DNA from: Cryptomeria japonica
Lineage: Eukaryota > Streptophyta > Pinopsida > Cupressales > Cupressaceae
Length of the DNA stretch: 58,000 nucleotides
Direction of reading: 5' to 3'
Assembly (NCBI RefSeq): GCF_030272615.1
Contig: NC_081415.1
Location: 264,110,925-264,168,924 of the forward strand
This document shows, piece after piece, positions 1 through 12,267 of this stretch (within the stretch, counting starts at the first letter, position 1; every line of letters starts with the position of its first letter). A program made the position numbers and the translations under genes. A model generated the notes under the pieces. It was not told where the DNA came from. It saw only the letters and a list, made by a program, of their open reading frames with translations, and searched no databases.

Positions 1-472
1 GCAGAATAGGATCAAAAGGAATCTTACTTACCTTTTTTGGACTAGCTTCCTTGAGGTTCACATTTACCTTATTTCCCACCTACTGTGAAGAAACAGAAAC
101 CCTAGCCACAGTCTCCTTATTTGTCAAGCCAACAACCCTAGCAAACGTTCGCTGATTGCCCAGATCCAAAGACCATTTCCTCAAAAATCCCTTGAATTGC
201 TTCTTAGAATTCCCATGATTCGCACCATTATTAAAACGCCCTTGAGTGAATCTCCTTCCATTGTTATTCTGCCACCATGCCACACTGCGTCTGTTCCCAA
301 AGAAGCCTTGAAAGTATTTTGAAGCTAGCTGAAAAACCTTGTTATTTCTGCTCTGGTTTACCTGTATCGCCATGTCCTTCCATCTGCCTTTTGTGTAAAC
401 CCACTGTGGAACATGAGGCAGGTCTTCCCAACCCACATCCGCCCATGAACCCAAATATCCTCTATCAGCCAT
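1..472 (-). pseudogene. Broken RNA-binding-like reading frame, possibly LINE ORF1 N-terminal part
   Basis: A 130-codon minus-strand frame opens at an ATG at 472 and meets a TAG just below 80. The same frame then stays open to the left edge of the window, so the stop looks like a mutation inside a longer coding region. The protein is basic and rich in Asn, Gly, Arg and Trp (for example RRFTQGRFNNG), which suits an RNA-binding protein, and has the short segment QRTFARVVGL. Plant LINE-1 ORF1 proteins often carry a similar (S/T)FAxVV segment ahead of their RNA-binding domain, so a LINE ORF1 remnant is my best guess. Upstream of 472 the frame also contains stops. No zinc knuckle or catalytic motif is visible. 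The assignment is weak, and an unrelated decayed gene is possible. Confidence 0.3.
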
Positions 473-1705
473 GTCCGATCACTGTATTCTCCTATCACTG
501 TATTATGCTGATTTGATGTTACCCCAACTTGATTGTAGTCTAAAATTGCATTTACTGTGCAATCTGACCATCTATGATTCTGATCACAGCCTTTGTATAG
601 TACTCACTATATATTTGTATAAACACAAAACATTGGAAGTCCACGTCCTTGATGATTGTGTATTCTATTCAAACTACCACTATAGTTACATTCCTTTAGA
701 ATTCAACGAATGCTTTGGAATTATATTCTTTTCTCTCCAAGTCATTTACAAATCACACCTTTTTATTCTCTACCCCCAATTTCAATCTTCAATTTTAACT
801 ATATTTAGTGTTAATATTATTTCCTTATATTATTTAGATAATTCAATAATCCAGTAAATTAATATTAACATAAATTCATTATATTAATATTAAATAATTA
901 AACAAATGTATTATATAATCAAAATGTCATTAAAGTATTAAAATCATTAATAATGCTTCTTATTAAATATAGATTTCATTATTGAAAACTAATCCCCCTT
1001 AAAATTTAATTAATCATTTACATCACCAACAATTAAAATACCCCCATTAAGTTAAAACTCTCTTGAACATTACAATTAATTATATCCTCTAATATCCAAT
1101 TTAGCCCCTTATAAAATAAATCATCCATCTAATTATTTTCCAATAAAATTTTTCCTTTTAAAACAAATACCCTCTTAAATTAAAATGATCACATTAAAGC
1201 ATTTATAAAATTACTTCATTTGAAATGGGTTCCCCTCCCCTTTACTTTATTTTAAATTTTAAAGAGCCTTTTTATATTCTACCTTTTATGGGTTAACCCT
1301 ATTTAGGGTTTCTTCTTTTTTTTAAAAACATAACTATCTTTTCCTTCTTTCCTTTAATCCTAATTGAAGTTAGGGTTTAATATATTTTTCTTGTTGTAGG
1401 GTGTATAAGAAATGGTCGAAGGCACGCACAGGGGCTGCGAAAATCACATAGGCGGTAGTGGAGGAGAGGCACATCGATGCTAGGAAGGATGGCGGGCGTG
1501 TGGTTGAGAAGGGGTGGCATAGTGGTTTATGCAGAGAAGTTTCCCTATGATGGCATGATGATGACCCTCCCTACAGTGGGTCGCCCCACTGTGGTGCGGC
1601 TGCAGCAGTCATGACCCCAAATGGTCAGCCACTACAAACAACCAAACATACGATGTATAATTTATTTATTTTTATAGTTTTGAAGCTGCCATATACGATG
1701 TGTAA
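473..1705. other. Non-coding AT-rich stretch with a small GC-rich pocket
   Basis: No supportable gene. Positions about 500-1400 are strongly AT-rich and full of stops in all frames. A GC-richer pocket of about 220 bases (about 1400-1620) stands out against it and contains a short perfect hairpin (listed separately). The 128-codon plus frame at 471-857 has no recognisable motif and is probably chance. Confidence 0.6.
1573..1592. repeat. Short perfect hairpin
   Basis: ACAGTGGG and CCCACTGT form perfect 8-base arms around a TCGC loop, inside the GC-rich pocket. No run of T follows, so it is not called a terminator. Confidence 0.5.
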
Positions 1706-1736
1706 TATACATACACACATACATATATATACATAC

Positions 1737-1783
<47 letters not shown>

Positions 1784-1887
1784 CACATACATATATGCAT
1801 ACATACATATATATATATACATACATATATATATATACACACACATACATACATATATATATATATACACATACATACATATATACA

Positions 1888-1923
<36 letters not shown>

Positions 1924-1924
1924 C

Positions 1925-1997
<73 letters not shown>
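1706..1997. repeat. (AT)n / (ACAT)n compound microsatellite
   Basis: About 290 bases made almost only of TA dinucleotides and TACA tetranucleotides, ending in a pure (TA)n run of about 60 bases. Both strands stay open and translate as Tyr-Ile or Met-Tyr-Val-Cys repeats. Those frames are artefacts of the repeat. Confidence 0.95.
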
Positions 1998-1999
<2 letters not shown>

Positions 2000-4138
2000 C
2001 CATAATATGTATTCATACAAATAATGAATAAACACGTGTTTAACTATGAAGTTCCTTTTCTATGTAATTTTCATTCTGTGATTTCTTTTTCTTTTTTAAA
2101 CAGAAAACAACAAGTAAAATGAAATAACAATGAATGTATTAAAATATAAGTATTTTCCCTTTTGTTTTAAAACTGATATAGTCTAAATGTGGAAATCTAA
2201 CTTTCTCTAACTATCTAGCTAATAACTTTAATGCAGATATGAAAGTATCTAGATGCTCAAATAAATTTATAAAGTTCACCAAATGTCTCTTTTCTTTCCC
2301 ACACTAGCTAGAACAAGAATCCAATAATAGAGCTGCTAATAACAAAAAAAAAAAAAAACCAAAAAATATTGAAACTAATCCCATTACCATGTGTATTTGA
2401 CCTTTTACAAACTTCGAACAAAATAAACAACCAACAACCATAATACTCATTACAAAGAAAAAAGGAATTTTATTTGAATGCTTCTTTTACTTCAATCTAA
2501 TGAATAAACAAAACATGAAGTGAATACATCTTTCTTTCTTTTCTATAAATACATTGTTCACAAGGAAATATATGAACGTTTCCTTCTTTACATTTTTATT
2601 GAAAATGACTAAATACAATAGGAAGATGCAAATCTATAAATGAACAAAGAAGTGCACTTTTAGCACACTTTAAACAACCACTTTAGGAAGGTATCTTTCC
2701 TCCATCCTCTAGATAAGTTGTAGACTTGCAATAAAACTTTGGTTGTGACCATGGAGGCTCACCTCCCAACCTAGACCTACTTGAGGCCACCCCCGAGATA
2801 GGACAACCAAGGGCCAAACAAGTTACACACATACTCAAACACATATACAAAAGAAACTAGATTTTGCAAAGAAATCATTTCAACAATGAACTCCCAACCT
2901 AAGGCTTGCACATAGTAACCAAGTGACTCAAAACAATGGGGTGAAGGTGGACCAAGTATCTAAAGGGAGAACTACATTAAAACCATTGATAACCAAATGC
3001 CTTCACAAGGCTAAAAATATATCCATCTAATTGGTCTCTCACTTGACCAAAACAATCCTTATGACCCCCAAGGCTTCAATTCAAACTCCCCTTATGACCC
3101 CCATGTGTTATTTATATATATATATATATATATATAAAACAACAAAGCTCTTAAACCTTGTGTATCCCTCTCTTCCAAGAAGAGAGACTCTACACCCTTA
3201 GACTATCCTAAAACCCTCCACCCCAAGACTACTCTTCCCTCCCTAGGGTTAGTTTAGTTTTGACTCCCATGTACAAACAACAAGGAAATCCAAAAGAGAA
3301 CCAACTAAAAACAATTGAAAGCATAATTTCAAAGACATATAAACACATACATCTCACAAATAAATTCTGATTTTATCATCACACAACATGAATGCAACTA
3401 ATTACTTGAAAGGATTAACACCAACCTTTACTCCTTCTATGGAATGTATATTGTAGAAGAGCTGCCCAATTCTCTTATAATCCTCTTTCTTAGCCAAAAT
3501 TTTATTCTAAAATTCCAAATCCAATACCAAAACTTGTCTCCAAGATTGGAGAGTGGGTGATCAAAGTCCCATGTTTGAAAATCTCCCCTATGTAGGCTCT
3601 TCTCACACTTTCCAACTTCCTTGGAAAGGATGTGAGTTCCCCTAGGTTGGTCTTCCCAACCTCTTACATGGTTTCTAGAAATGAAAACTAAAAAAGGTGG
3701 TTGCAAGATGGGGAAGTGCACCTAAACACCAAAAGGAAGGTTGTCTACCCAAGAGTCAATCTTCTAAAAGTTCAATTTTGTCCATTTTGGAAAACCCACT
3801 TTTGAAGTAACTTGACAGTCACATGTGAGTGGTCACAACACTAAAAATGGCCCTTACCCATAGGTATATCATATGGGCCTTCAAAAGTGACCTAAACTCA
3901 ACCCTAGGAGTTAGTTTGATCCCCCCAAAACCCACCTAAAGTTTGTCTATGGGTCAAACTTGATTTGACCAAACTAAGGGCTCTCTAACCAAGTTATCTT
4001 TTGCGAACACAACAAGATATTTGAAAATGCATTGGGTTACACACTTTCCCTCTTAAGGACATGTCATTTTCCAACTCACACACATCAAAAGTGTCAAGTG
4101 ACACCATAAAATACACATCATAAAATACACTTGGCATG
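1998..4138. other. Non-coding flank left of the LARD-like element
   Basis: AT-rich, no supportable gene. There is a short (TA)n run at about 3113-3136 and a poly-A run near 2345-2359. The minus frame at 3437-3721 (94 codons) shows no motif. Some of this stretch reads like decayed retroelement sequence, but I could not match it to any other part of the window. Confidence 0.5.
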
Positions 4139-4143
4139 TCCTT
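4139..4143. repeat. Left target-site duplication (TCCTT) of the LARD-like element
   Basis: TCCTT directly precedes the 5' LTR. The bases just after the 3' LTR are TCCTC, a 4/5 match. Confidence 0.7.
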
Positions 4144-5864
4144 TGTAGTACCCCTGACCTAATCAGATTCTAATCTTGGTTTGACCTAGGTTAGTTTATC
4201 ATGTTATAATGTTATAGTCAGATGTTTTGATTATTGTGCGTACCTATTATTGTGGGTTTCACATCAATTCATATGTAAGTTTATTAGTTCTCCTGATTCA
4301 TGTTATTAATCTTGAGCTAAAACTTTCATTATATATATATATATATGTATGTATGTATGCATGTATGACTCTTGGTTGTAGGAGATTGTAGGTATAGTAC
4401 TACATAGGTACGAGGTTTGTCTCCACCTAGTTTAACAGGTTTGAGTGTTCCTCTTTGGTCCTTATAAATTGGATTAGAGGGTCATAATACCCTCGTTTGA
4501 CCATAGTCGTTCTCAAGTGATTGTTGTCAGTTGTCCATCAATATCCCATTTGGTGGGGTATGCAGGTCATCTGTCTATTTGGCTTTCTTGGGTTGCGTGT
4601 TTTGTGTGTGGTTAAATTGAGTATTTAATCCTTAGTATTTAATTTGATTTAATGTGTGTTTACGCATTAAGGTTTTAGAGATTAAATTAAATACGTTCCC
4701 TTTTATGTAATTAATCGTTAATTAGAATTGCTCAATTCAAGTTAGTAGAAAGTTTGATTAAATGATTAATTTTAAATGATAAATTTATTCAGTTTATGCT
4801 TTTGGAAATGAAAGATTTAAATTTATTCGAAATAGAAATAATTTAATCTCTTTGGCATTTTAGAATAAAAAGGTTAATTTCAATTATTTGAGAAAATCAA
4901 TTTATTATATAAGCAAGTTTGATTAATGGTTATTTTCAAAATTGTAAATTAAAACATTTGAATGCATTTTGGGAGAAAGGTTAAATAGAATTGGAAAATT
5001 GAAAATATTTTGCCCTCATTAACATATTGAAATATAAATGTTAGTTTTTGTTAGAATTGAGAAAATTAAAATTAAATGAGAGAGAGAAGCATTATGATTT
5101 TTAATTAGAAATGAACTTTTAATTGTGTAAAAATAATTTTACCCTAAAATGAATCTTGGTCAAAAAAATGGTTTTTAACATATTTTCTTCATGGGTTTTG
5201 GAGAGTTATTTTTTTGGATGGAAAATTTGGGAAAGAATTTGGGGCATTTTTGTGGAAGGGTTTTGGGTATTTTGCAAGTGGAGCTCATCTTCAACACCTC
5301 TAGGATAGCATTCAAGGTTGGCATTTTGGTTAACCCTTTGTTTTTGTTGAAATTTGCTTGAATTTAAAGGAGCTTTTTGTGTGTGTGTGGCTACCTTTTT
5401 CTTTAAGAAAACTCCTTCATTTTGGATATGAATTGATCAATTAATTTAGCATTGAATCCTTTGTTTCATGGATGCAAGTCCATTTTTTCATTTTGGGAAA
5501 GAAATGATGTGTTTAAATTTAAATTTCTGTGTGTATATGGGAGTTGGGAAGAAATCCAAAATTCCTTTATGAATCCTTATGCCCAAATATGGGTTTCTGG
5601 TTGAGAAAATCTGCCTATTCTAGGAGGTTATTCAACAAATTTTCTCATTTAAAAAAAAAAACATGGGGTTGCTGGAAAAATGTTTTAAGTCTCGGTTTGA
5701 GACTGTTTTTAAAATGGGGGGAGTTTGCTTATTTTTTTAAAAAGCTTTAAAAAAAAATAAAAGATATGATTTTTTTTTAGGGTCTGAGCATACCCAGATA
5801 CTGGGGTATTGTTTTTATTAAATTTAATAATTAAAAAAAAATATTGTAAACAGTGTTAATTTTT

Positions 5865-6060
5865 GGGCTTTGGGGGGAGAGCCATGGCCTTGACCCATGG
5901 CTAGGGAGAGTTGTGGCTTCCCCAAGCCATGGCATGGTCTCCACACAACCATGGTTGTGGGGAGACCATGTCATGGTCCCCACAGCCCCTTCCCAAAGGG
6001 AAAGGGAACCACGTGGTTCCCACGTGGTGGGGCCTGTGGGTTTCCCAAGGGGGTGCTTTA
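5865..6060. repeat. CCATGG/CACGTG palindrome island in the 5' LTR
   Basis: A GC-rich block in otherwise AT-rich LTR. Positions 5935-5968 form a 34-base palindrome centred on CCATGG, with a single mismatched pair. Positions 6005-6020 are a perfect 16-base palindrome, GGAACCACGTGGTTCC, containing the plant G-box core CACGTG. Several more CCATGG sites lie between. It could act as a U3 regulatory block or simply be a hairpin-rich insertion. Role not known. Confidence 0.8.
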
Positions 6061-7388
6061 AAAAAATTATAAAGGGTCCTTTTTTTTTATTTGTTAAAAA
6101 GTTTTTTTAATTGGTTAATAAATTTTATTTTCATTAAAAAGTTTTATAATAGTTTTTTTATTATTAATAATTATTATTTATTATATATTTTATTAATTGG
6201 GATTAATATATATATTAATTAATACTTAATTTGTAAATTTTATTATTAATTATTAATTGTATATATTTTATTAATCACGGATTAATAAATATATATTAAT
6301 TAATATTTTTATTTTATTTTATTATATGTATGCAAGGAAGTATTGGTTAAGTTGGGAAATGACTATCGATATTTACTTCCTTTTTTATGTATATTTCCAT
6401 TTTTGGAAAGTGTACATTTGTGTTGCAAGAGATGAGATTAGATTATTGCATTCGACCAAGGATGAAAATGATGTTTTATTTTTGAAAATGAATATCATAT
6501 TTTTATGTGATTAATGAATAATTGTTTTTATATCATTGTGTATACTACATACATTATAATTATTATCATGTGATTTTGGTTTGAAAACTCATGATGGCGT
6601 ATCTATGTTATTTTATGATGCATAATAAACTATAGTGAGTTAGAAAACCATGAGCAACCTATACCTAGACAAGGTAGACAAACTGCAATCAAACTTAAAT
6701 TCTTTAGAAAACTGGATCGATTGTTGTGTGTAAACAATAAGAAAGAAGATTGTCTTTTCCAATCTATGCCTATGCATGTTTAATTTTATGTATTCGCATT
6801 TGCTTAAGAAATGACAAGTCTTTGATTTTGTTTTGTTGGACATTGTCGTATGATTGATTTGGGTACCTGCTTATGTCCTTGATCTCGAGCTTTGACTATT
6901 TTCATGTGATGGTGTTGTATCTGCTCATGTCCTTTATGTGGGTGTTTAATGTTGGTTCGTGGTTGACCATAGCTGGCCATGTCTCTAGTTAGAGTATCGT
7001 CAGTCAGTCAGTGCACCTCCTACCATATTGAACTTTGTTTGCTTGACCTTGTGTATTCCCTGGTTTAGGAGTTCATTTGAGTATAGTCTAGTGTCATTTG
7101 GGAAAGTTGCTTTCAATTGGGGGCCGCGCCCAAAGTGGTTGTTGGGTAACCCATCGAAAGTGTGTCTAAATAAGTGATAACCTAATGGCATATTAGAGAG
7201 TTTAGTTATTGAAAACATTAAGTTAATTATGTCTCACGTATGGGATGAGTGCTAGTACATACTCAACATGTAGTGAGAAGGTCTGAAATGTCAAACCATC
7301 AACCTTGTATTCACGAAAGGATGTGTGGGTCCATATGAGGCTTGGATGGGCCGGAGTTTTGGAATAGGTTTCCAGGGTAACCTAGTGG

Positions 7389-7682
7389 ATGTGGTTGGAA
7401 CCTATGAAGACTTGCCATGGTAGCCATACTAGGTTATGTGATGACACTTGTCCCTTATGTTCGCTAGTGTGTTGTTGTGTCATCCTTGATAGAAGCAATG
7501 TTGAGGAGTCATTCTGTTGTTTGTGCCCTTGTGAGAAATTGATATTCATGTTAGACTATGGTTTGCTTATGATGGGTTGCGAAGATTTAGTTTTGCAGAT
7601 GCTCCAGTTGATCTTGTATTTGCTTCTTATCATGTTCCGTTGGATCCTTTCCTATTCAGGGATCATTCATGTATTTATTTGA
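7389..7682 (+). other. 97-codon frame in the 5' LTR, also open in the 3' LTR
   Basis: The frame is cysteine-rich in its first half (CPLCSLVCCC) and hydrophobic at its end (LQMLQLILYLLLIMF). The matching frame at 15542-15835 is open over the same 97 codons. I recognise no domain. I count about 22 base differences and 12 amino-acid differences between the copies. Chance retention is possible at this divergence, so it is not called a gene. Confidence 0.25.
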
Positions 7683-8509
7683 CCAATGTGGTCATATGTA
7701 TTATTGGTTTATGTACATCTTGATGGCAGGATTGTAAATGATGTGACCTTATGTATTCTTCACTATTTTAAATTATCAAAGGGGTCTTGTTGTTGAGCAG
7801 ACCCGGAGATGTAGCCCACTAGGGGTAAACTCCGATATCATTTTGGTGTTATGCGATGTTTATGATCTTATGTTTCCTTTTTAATTTAGCATGTATAGAT
7901 GGCATTATGTTAGAATGTATAATATGTATTAGGTGAAGTTAATCTTAAATGCATGTATGTAGTCATCTTATTAAATGCAATAATTTGGATCATGAAAGAA
8001 TGTAGATTAGAATAATGGAATGTATTTAGTTATTGATAATGCAATTAATTATGCATGGAAAGTATTCATTAGTTTATGATGAAATTAAAGTAAGTTATGA
8101 AATTAGATGCATGACTTATGTTTTAATGAAAAGTTTGAACGTAATGTATGATTAAAATTTATTGGATGAACTTAATCATGTTATCTATACTTTTAACCTC
8201 AATGGATGAACCTTATCATGTTATCTATATTTTTATCTTACTGAAAGAATTTATCCTTGTTTAAAGTATTATCATGTCATTAAGTTAATCAACTTAATTG
8301 GATTAATTAGCATGATTCGAATTAAGTGTTGAATTAAGTAATCACGTTGGGAAACTCTTTAGGTGTTATTTGAATCTTTTGTTGTGTTTTCAAATCTTAT
8401 GATATCTCGTTGTATCATTGTGTTGTGTTTAATTTTTAAAAAAATATTTGCACTCTATTCTTGTGTTTTAGCTTAATCCCTTTGAGGTTTCCTGGTAGGG
8501 TATTACATT

Positions 8510-8521
8510 TGGTATCAGAGC
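8510..8521 (+). other. Primer-binding site (initiator-Met tRNA type)
   Basis: TGGTATCAGAGC is an exact match to the usual PBS complementary to the 3' end of plant initiator-Met tRNA. It lies two bases after the 5' LTR. Confidence 0.95.
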
Positions 8522-11500
8522 CCATGTTGCAAACACTGGGATCTCTGGTGTCGCTTGTGCCCTTAGTTGGTGTGAGGTGTATCGGCCTTATTTTGTATGC
8601 TTGTCCTCCTTTTGTATGCATGTGATTGAGGCATATGATCTTGAAGATCTTGAGGACTTGTGTTCTATTCTTTTGCATATTCTTTTGAGAAGACCTTAAT
8701 TGTGTGCAACGTGTGTGTTCACACCTTGTTTTCACCTTCTTGATGTTAGTACTTTTGAGTGATTATATCTGCTTTGTTTTCTTATTGATATTTTGGTCTA
8801 CGATTACTCTTATTCTAAAAGAGAGTCATATGTACCTTTCTTATGTATTGTTGTACTCCTTAGACTAATCCATTGGGTTGGTCAGTGCTTGTTTTGAATC
8901 TGAAAATATGAAAGGTGCTTGTATTAATATTATGATCTAGCTTAGTGTTGTCCACTTGGAGGACTTGTATGGTAAATGTTGAATGCTTATTTTGTAGCAA
9001 ATGGAATGATTATCACCCTTCCTCCTCTTTTTCTCTAGAAATTAAAATGTTTGTTATATGTGTAATAATCTCTTATGTGAGTTTTCTTATTGCAAGAGAA
9101 AGCTTGTGACTTCTTTAACCCTTGTGTGAGCCCTATGACGCTTCTATGTTTTTAGGTAATAAAAGGGCTATAGGTTTAAAAGTTCATATTGGTTATCGGG
9201 AGAAAATTGTATGTTTACATTTAAGAATTCTCCATGTGTATTGTAGGAGTAATATAATGAAATTCTATCTTAAGTAATGTGCTTTAACGTGTGAATAGTT
9301 GTTATGTGAAACTTCCTTGTGTGTAAAAGATGTATAAAAAGGGAACATGTTATAGTGGCTAAGAGAGTGTATTAAGGTGTTCCATGAAAGATTGTTTTAT
9401 GTGTTTCATTATACTAATTCAATTGAGGACTTATTTTAACAATGCTATATTGAACTTTCTTTTGGATATATATAATCAACTTATTATGATTATAAAGTGC
9501 AAATGAAAAGCTTGTTTGATGTGCATGCATAAATATTTATTATTTAGTTGATAGTTCCTCGTTTACCTTCTTATCGTACCTTGAATTTTCAATAAAAGGT
9601 TGCAGATTATGATATGTTTCGTATTAATTAAAAGTATTGAGTGTTCGCAAGAGGTCTTGTATCATCGAAAAGATTGTCTATTTTGATTTCTTTTTTAAAA
9701 AACTAGAACATTTTGTTGCAACCATAATAATTGGAAATGTCATGTTAGGCTGATTGGCATTCTTCTAAAACAGTAGCGAAATGAAGACCGTATGATTAAG
9801 ATGATAGGCTTATAGTGAGAAATTATATAATGTTGCGTGATCTTGTTAAATATGGTGCCTATGTATGAAATGGTTTGACTATTAAACTCTGTTTCCCTTC
9901 TCTTTGCCTAATTATAATTTTTTTAGAAATGCTACTAAAGGATGCATTGATTTAAATAGAATGTTTATAAAACATGTGAAATTGTACTTTTGCATTTTGG
10001 CTTCATATTGAAAGATGAAAGTCTTATGATTTGGAAATAAATTTGCATATCTCGTAATGTGAATATGAATGCTTAGTGGAGTTAGTGAAAGATATAGGAA
10101 TGATGTTACTTCCTTATGTAATTTTGAATTGTTAAGAATTTCAATACTTGTATCTAGAGTAAACTTTATTCAGGTATTCATGTGGGAAGCATAATTAAAA
10201 CCTTCCTTGAGTAGATGATAGTGTACTGAAAAGTACTCCCCATAAATATGACTAAACTAGTACAGGTGCTTTCTTTGTGTATTGTAAGAAACTCGTGTTT
10301 CTATATGTGCCCATGGGATGGTGAAGTAATCAACCATGGAGGATATGTTTATTTATGGGTATGGGAAACCATATTGTTTATGTGATGTTTCTTATTTGTT
10401 ACCCTACTGAGTACCAAACCCTGGGTTGTTGGTAATTCAATATGTTAAGGGGTAGTATTGGAAGTCACCATTCCTTGAATAGTATGGATCAGCATACGAG
10501 TAATGTCGGCGTGAAGCAAATTTAGCTTCTCTATTTAGAGGAAAAATATAGTTATTCAATAAAAATATATTAAAGGTTCACTCAATACTTTCCCTTTTGA
10601 TAAACCAATTTATAAGGTTTATGTGTGCCAGCCCAATTTCCCTCCTTTATTTGAGCATATTGATGGTAGTTCTTGAGCATAGTGATGATGTATCTTGGAG
10701 GATCTTGTTGTCTTGCCTTCATGAAAGGTAGGTTTTCTCCACATGAGCTGATAGTTGGTAGGTGTTGGTAGACATGTTGGTGGACCTTAGCCATGTATAC
10801 CTCTGGGTTATGATGAATGTCTTGAGAGATACGTTGTTATGTGGGACATGACCTATGCGTGCCTTTTTCTGTGAGGTACACTACCATATGGGATACGTCC
10901 AATGCATGTCTTATCCACTTGGAGTATTGTCATGGTGCGTGATGATGTGATACAAGATGATGTCAAGGTGCACACTTCCATGCTGTGCAGATGTGTGACT
11001 AGGCTGCACCACATGATGAGCTACTGCAATATCTAGATGATTGTTCCTTCCTTCCTCGTTGGTGGCTAGCTGATAGTCACATAGTGATGTTATGTGCAGT
11101 TGTGATATTCTTATTTATTTCTTTGTGGACCAGCAATTTATTCTATTTTGACTTTGAAGGTTTAGCCATGATCTTTTGCTTACTTGATTTGGTGTTGCAA
11201 ATTCTGGATTATTTTCTTGCCTTACTATTGAAATTGATGGTTTATTATCTTTATTCATCTGTACTTTGGTGGCTAGACTGATTTACCCTTATTGTTTTCA
11301 TATGCTGGTCTTGTGTTGAAATGTGAATTCATCTCCAAGGACGTATGAGACGGTCTTGGTTGAGTGTGTACAAGGAAGTAGACGTAGAAAACCTTGAGGA
11401 TGGGGGTATGTGAGGCTGTGATGCAGCTAGGATCCACTACCTACCTATGTGTGGTGACTATCTCTTGGAGGGTAACCACCTTAATCAATAAGAGATGTTC

Positions 11501-12256
11501 AAGAAGGTCTTGTATGGAAGGTAGCACCGCTATGGTGTGCCCTAGCACCATCAAGCCCTTGAGTGAAATGTTGGATATTTGTGATCATGTTCATTATTCT
11601 GAGATTAGACATAGAGATGTTGATCATGCATGTTATCTTTGACTGAGAATTAGACATGCTTACATGTGGCCTTTTGAGTTGTGCATTCCAATTATGTGGA
11701 TGATTATTATGTGAAATCATGGAGTAAATTGTGTTACCTTGTCACTATGTTATGGGACATAGTCATTGGAAAGATTTTTATATGCTTGGCAAGTGTAAAC
11801 AATTGAGTTATTTATGTTGCTCTTATTTCATGAAAGTTAACTTGGTTGTAGAATTTGATACTTGAAGATAGTTCTATGTGATAAAATTTTATGATGAGGA
11901 TGGATTGGTAAAAGAAATTGATCATGATGGCATGTTTTCTTGTCATATTTGGTCGATGAGTATGGTAATTGTTGTTTACCTCTTTGTAATGCATTAATTT
12001 GGTGTAATGAAAGGAAGAAAATTCTTGTTTCTCTACTATGATTGTGGATAATTCCTAGAATGTTATAAGAAATGTATGGATTTAGATGTATCTTACTGAT
12101 GTATAATGGCATTTGTAGAGGTTTTAGCAATAATGTTTTATTTATTTGTGAAATGATTCCTATGTGCAATTTGATATTTGTTAAATGAGTTTCAGGCTTA
12201 TGTGTGTGGCATGCTTTCCGTCTAGCCTTACAACTTCTAGGAGTAAGTCAGAACCT
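8522..12256 (+). other. Non-coding interior of the LARD-like element
   Basis: About 3.7 kb with stops in every frame and no retroelement motif (no YxDD, no zinc knuckle, no integrase DDE). The longest frames (10582-10794 minus, 11394-11642 plus, 11837-12169 minus) are under 111 codons and unrecognisable. The stretch 10800-11050 is less AT-rich than the rest and has repeated words such as GATGTG and TGCATG. Such interiors are thought to be kept for packaging and replication signals. Confidence 0.8.
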
Positions 12257-12267
12257 AGGGGGGAGAA
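12257..12267 (+). other. Polypurine tract
   Basis: AGGGGGGAGAA sits directly against the TG of the 3' LTR, where plus-strand DNA synthesis would be primed. Confidence 0.9.

Larger units (their letters stand above)
4144..8507 (+). repeat. 5' LTR of the LARD-like element
   Basis: It aligns end to end with 12268-16648. It contains a (TA)n(TG)n microsatellite near 4331-4366, a GC-rich palindrome island (5865-6060) and an AT-rich run just after it. It lacks a roughly 30-base segment present in the 3' LTR near 15135-15165. The 3' LTR in turn lacks short segments near 5159-5172 and 5228-5240. Confidence 0.92.

Noticed and set aside
1573-1592. Rho-independent terminator
   Set aside because: Bacterial signal; no T run follows and the DNA is plant nuclear.
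1611-2035. Several open frames rich in Tyr-Ile or Met-Tyr-Val-Cys on both strands
   Set aside because: They are translations of the (AT/ACAT)n microsatellite and have no other content.
3437-3721. 94-codon minus frame as a gene
   Set aside because: No recognisable motif and surrounded by non-coding repeats.
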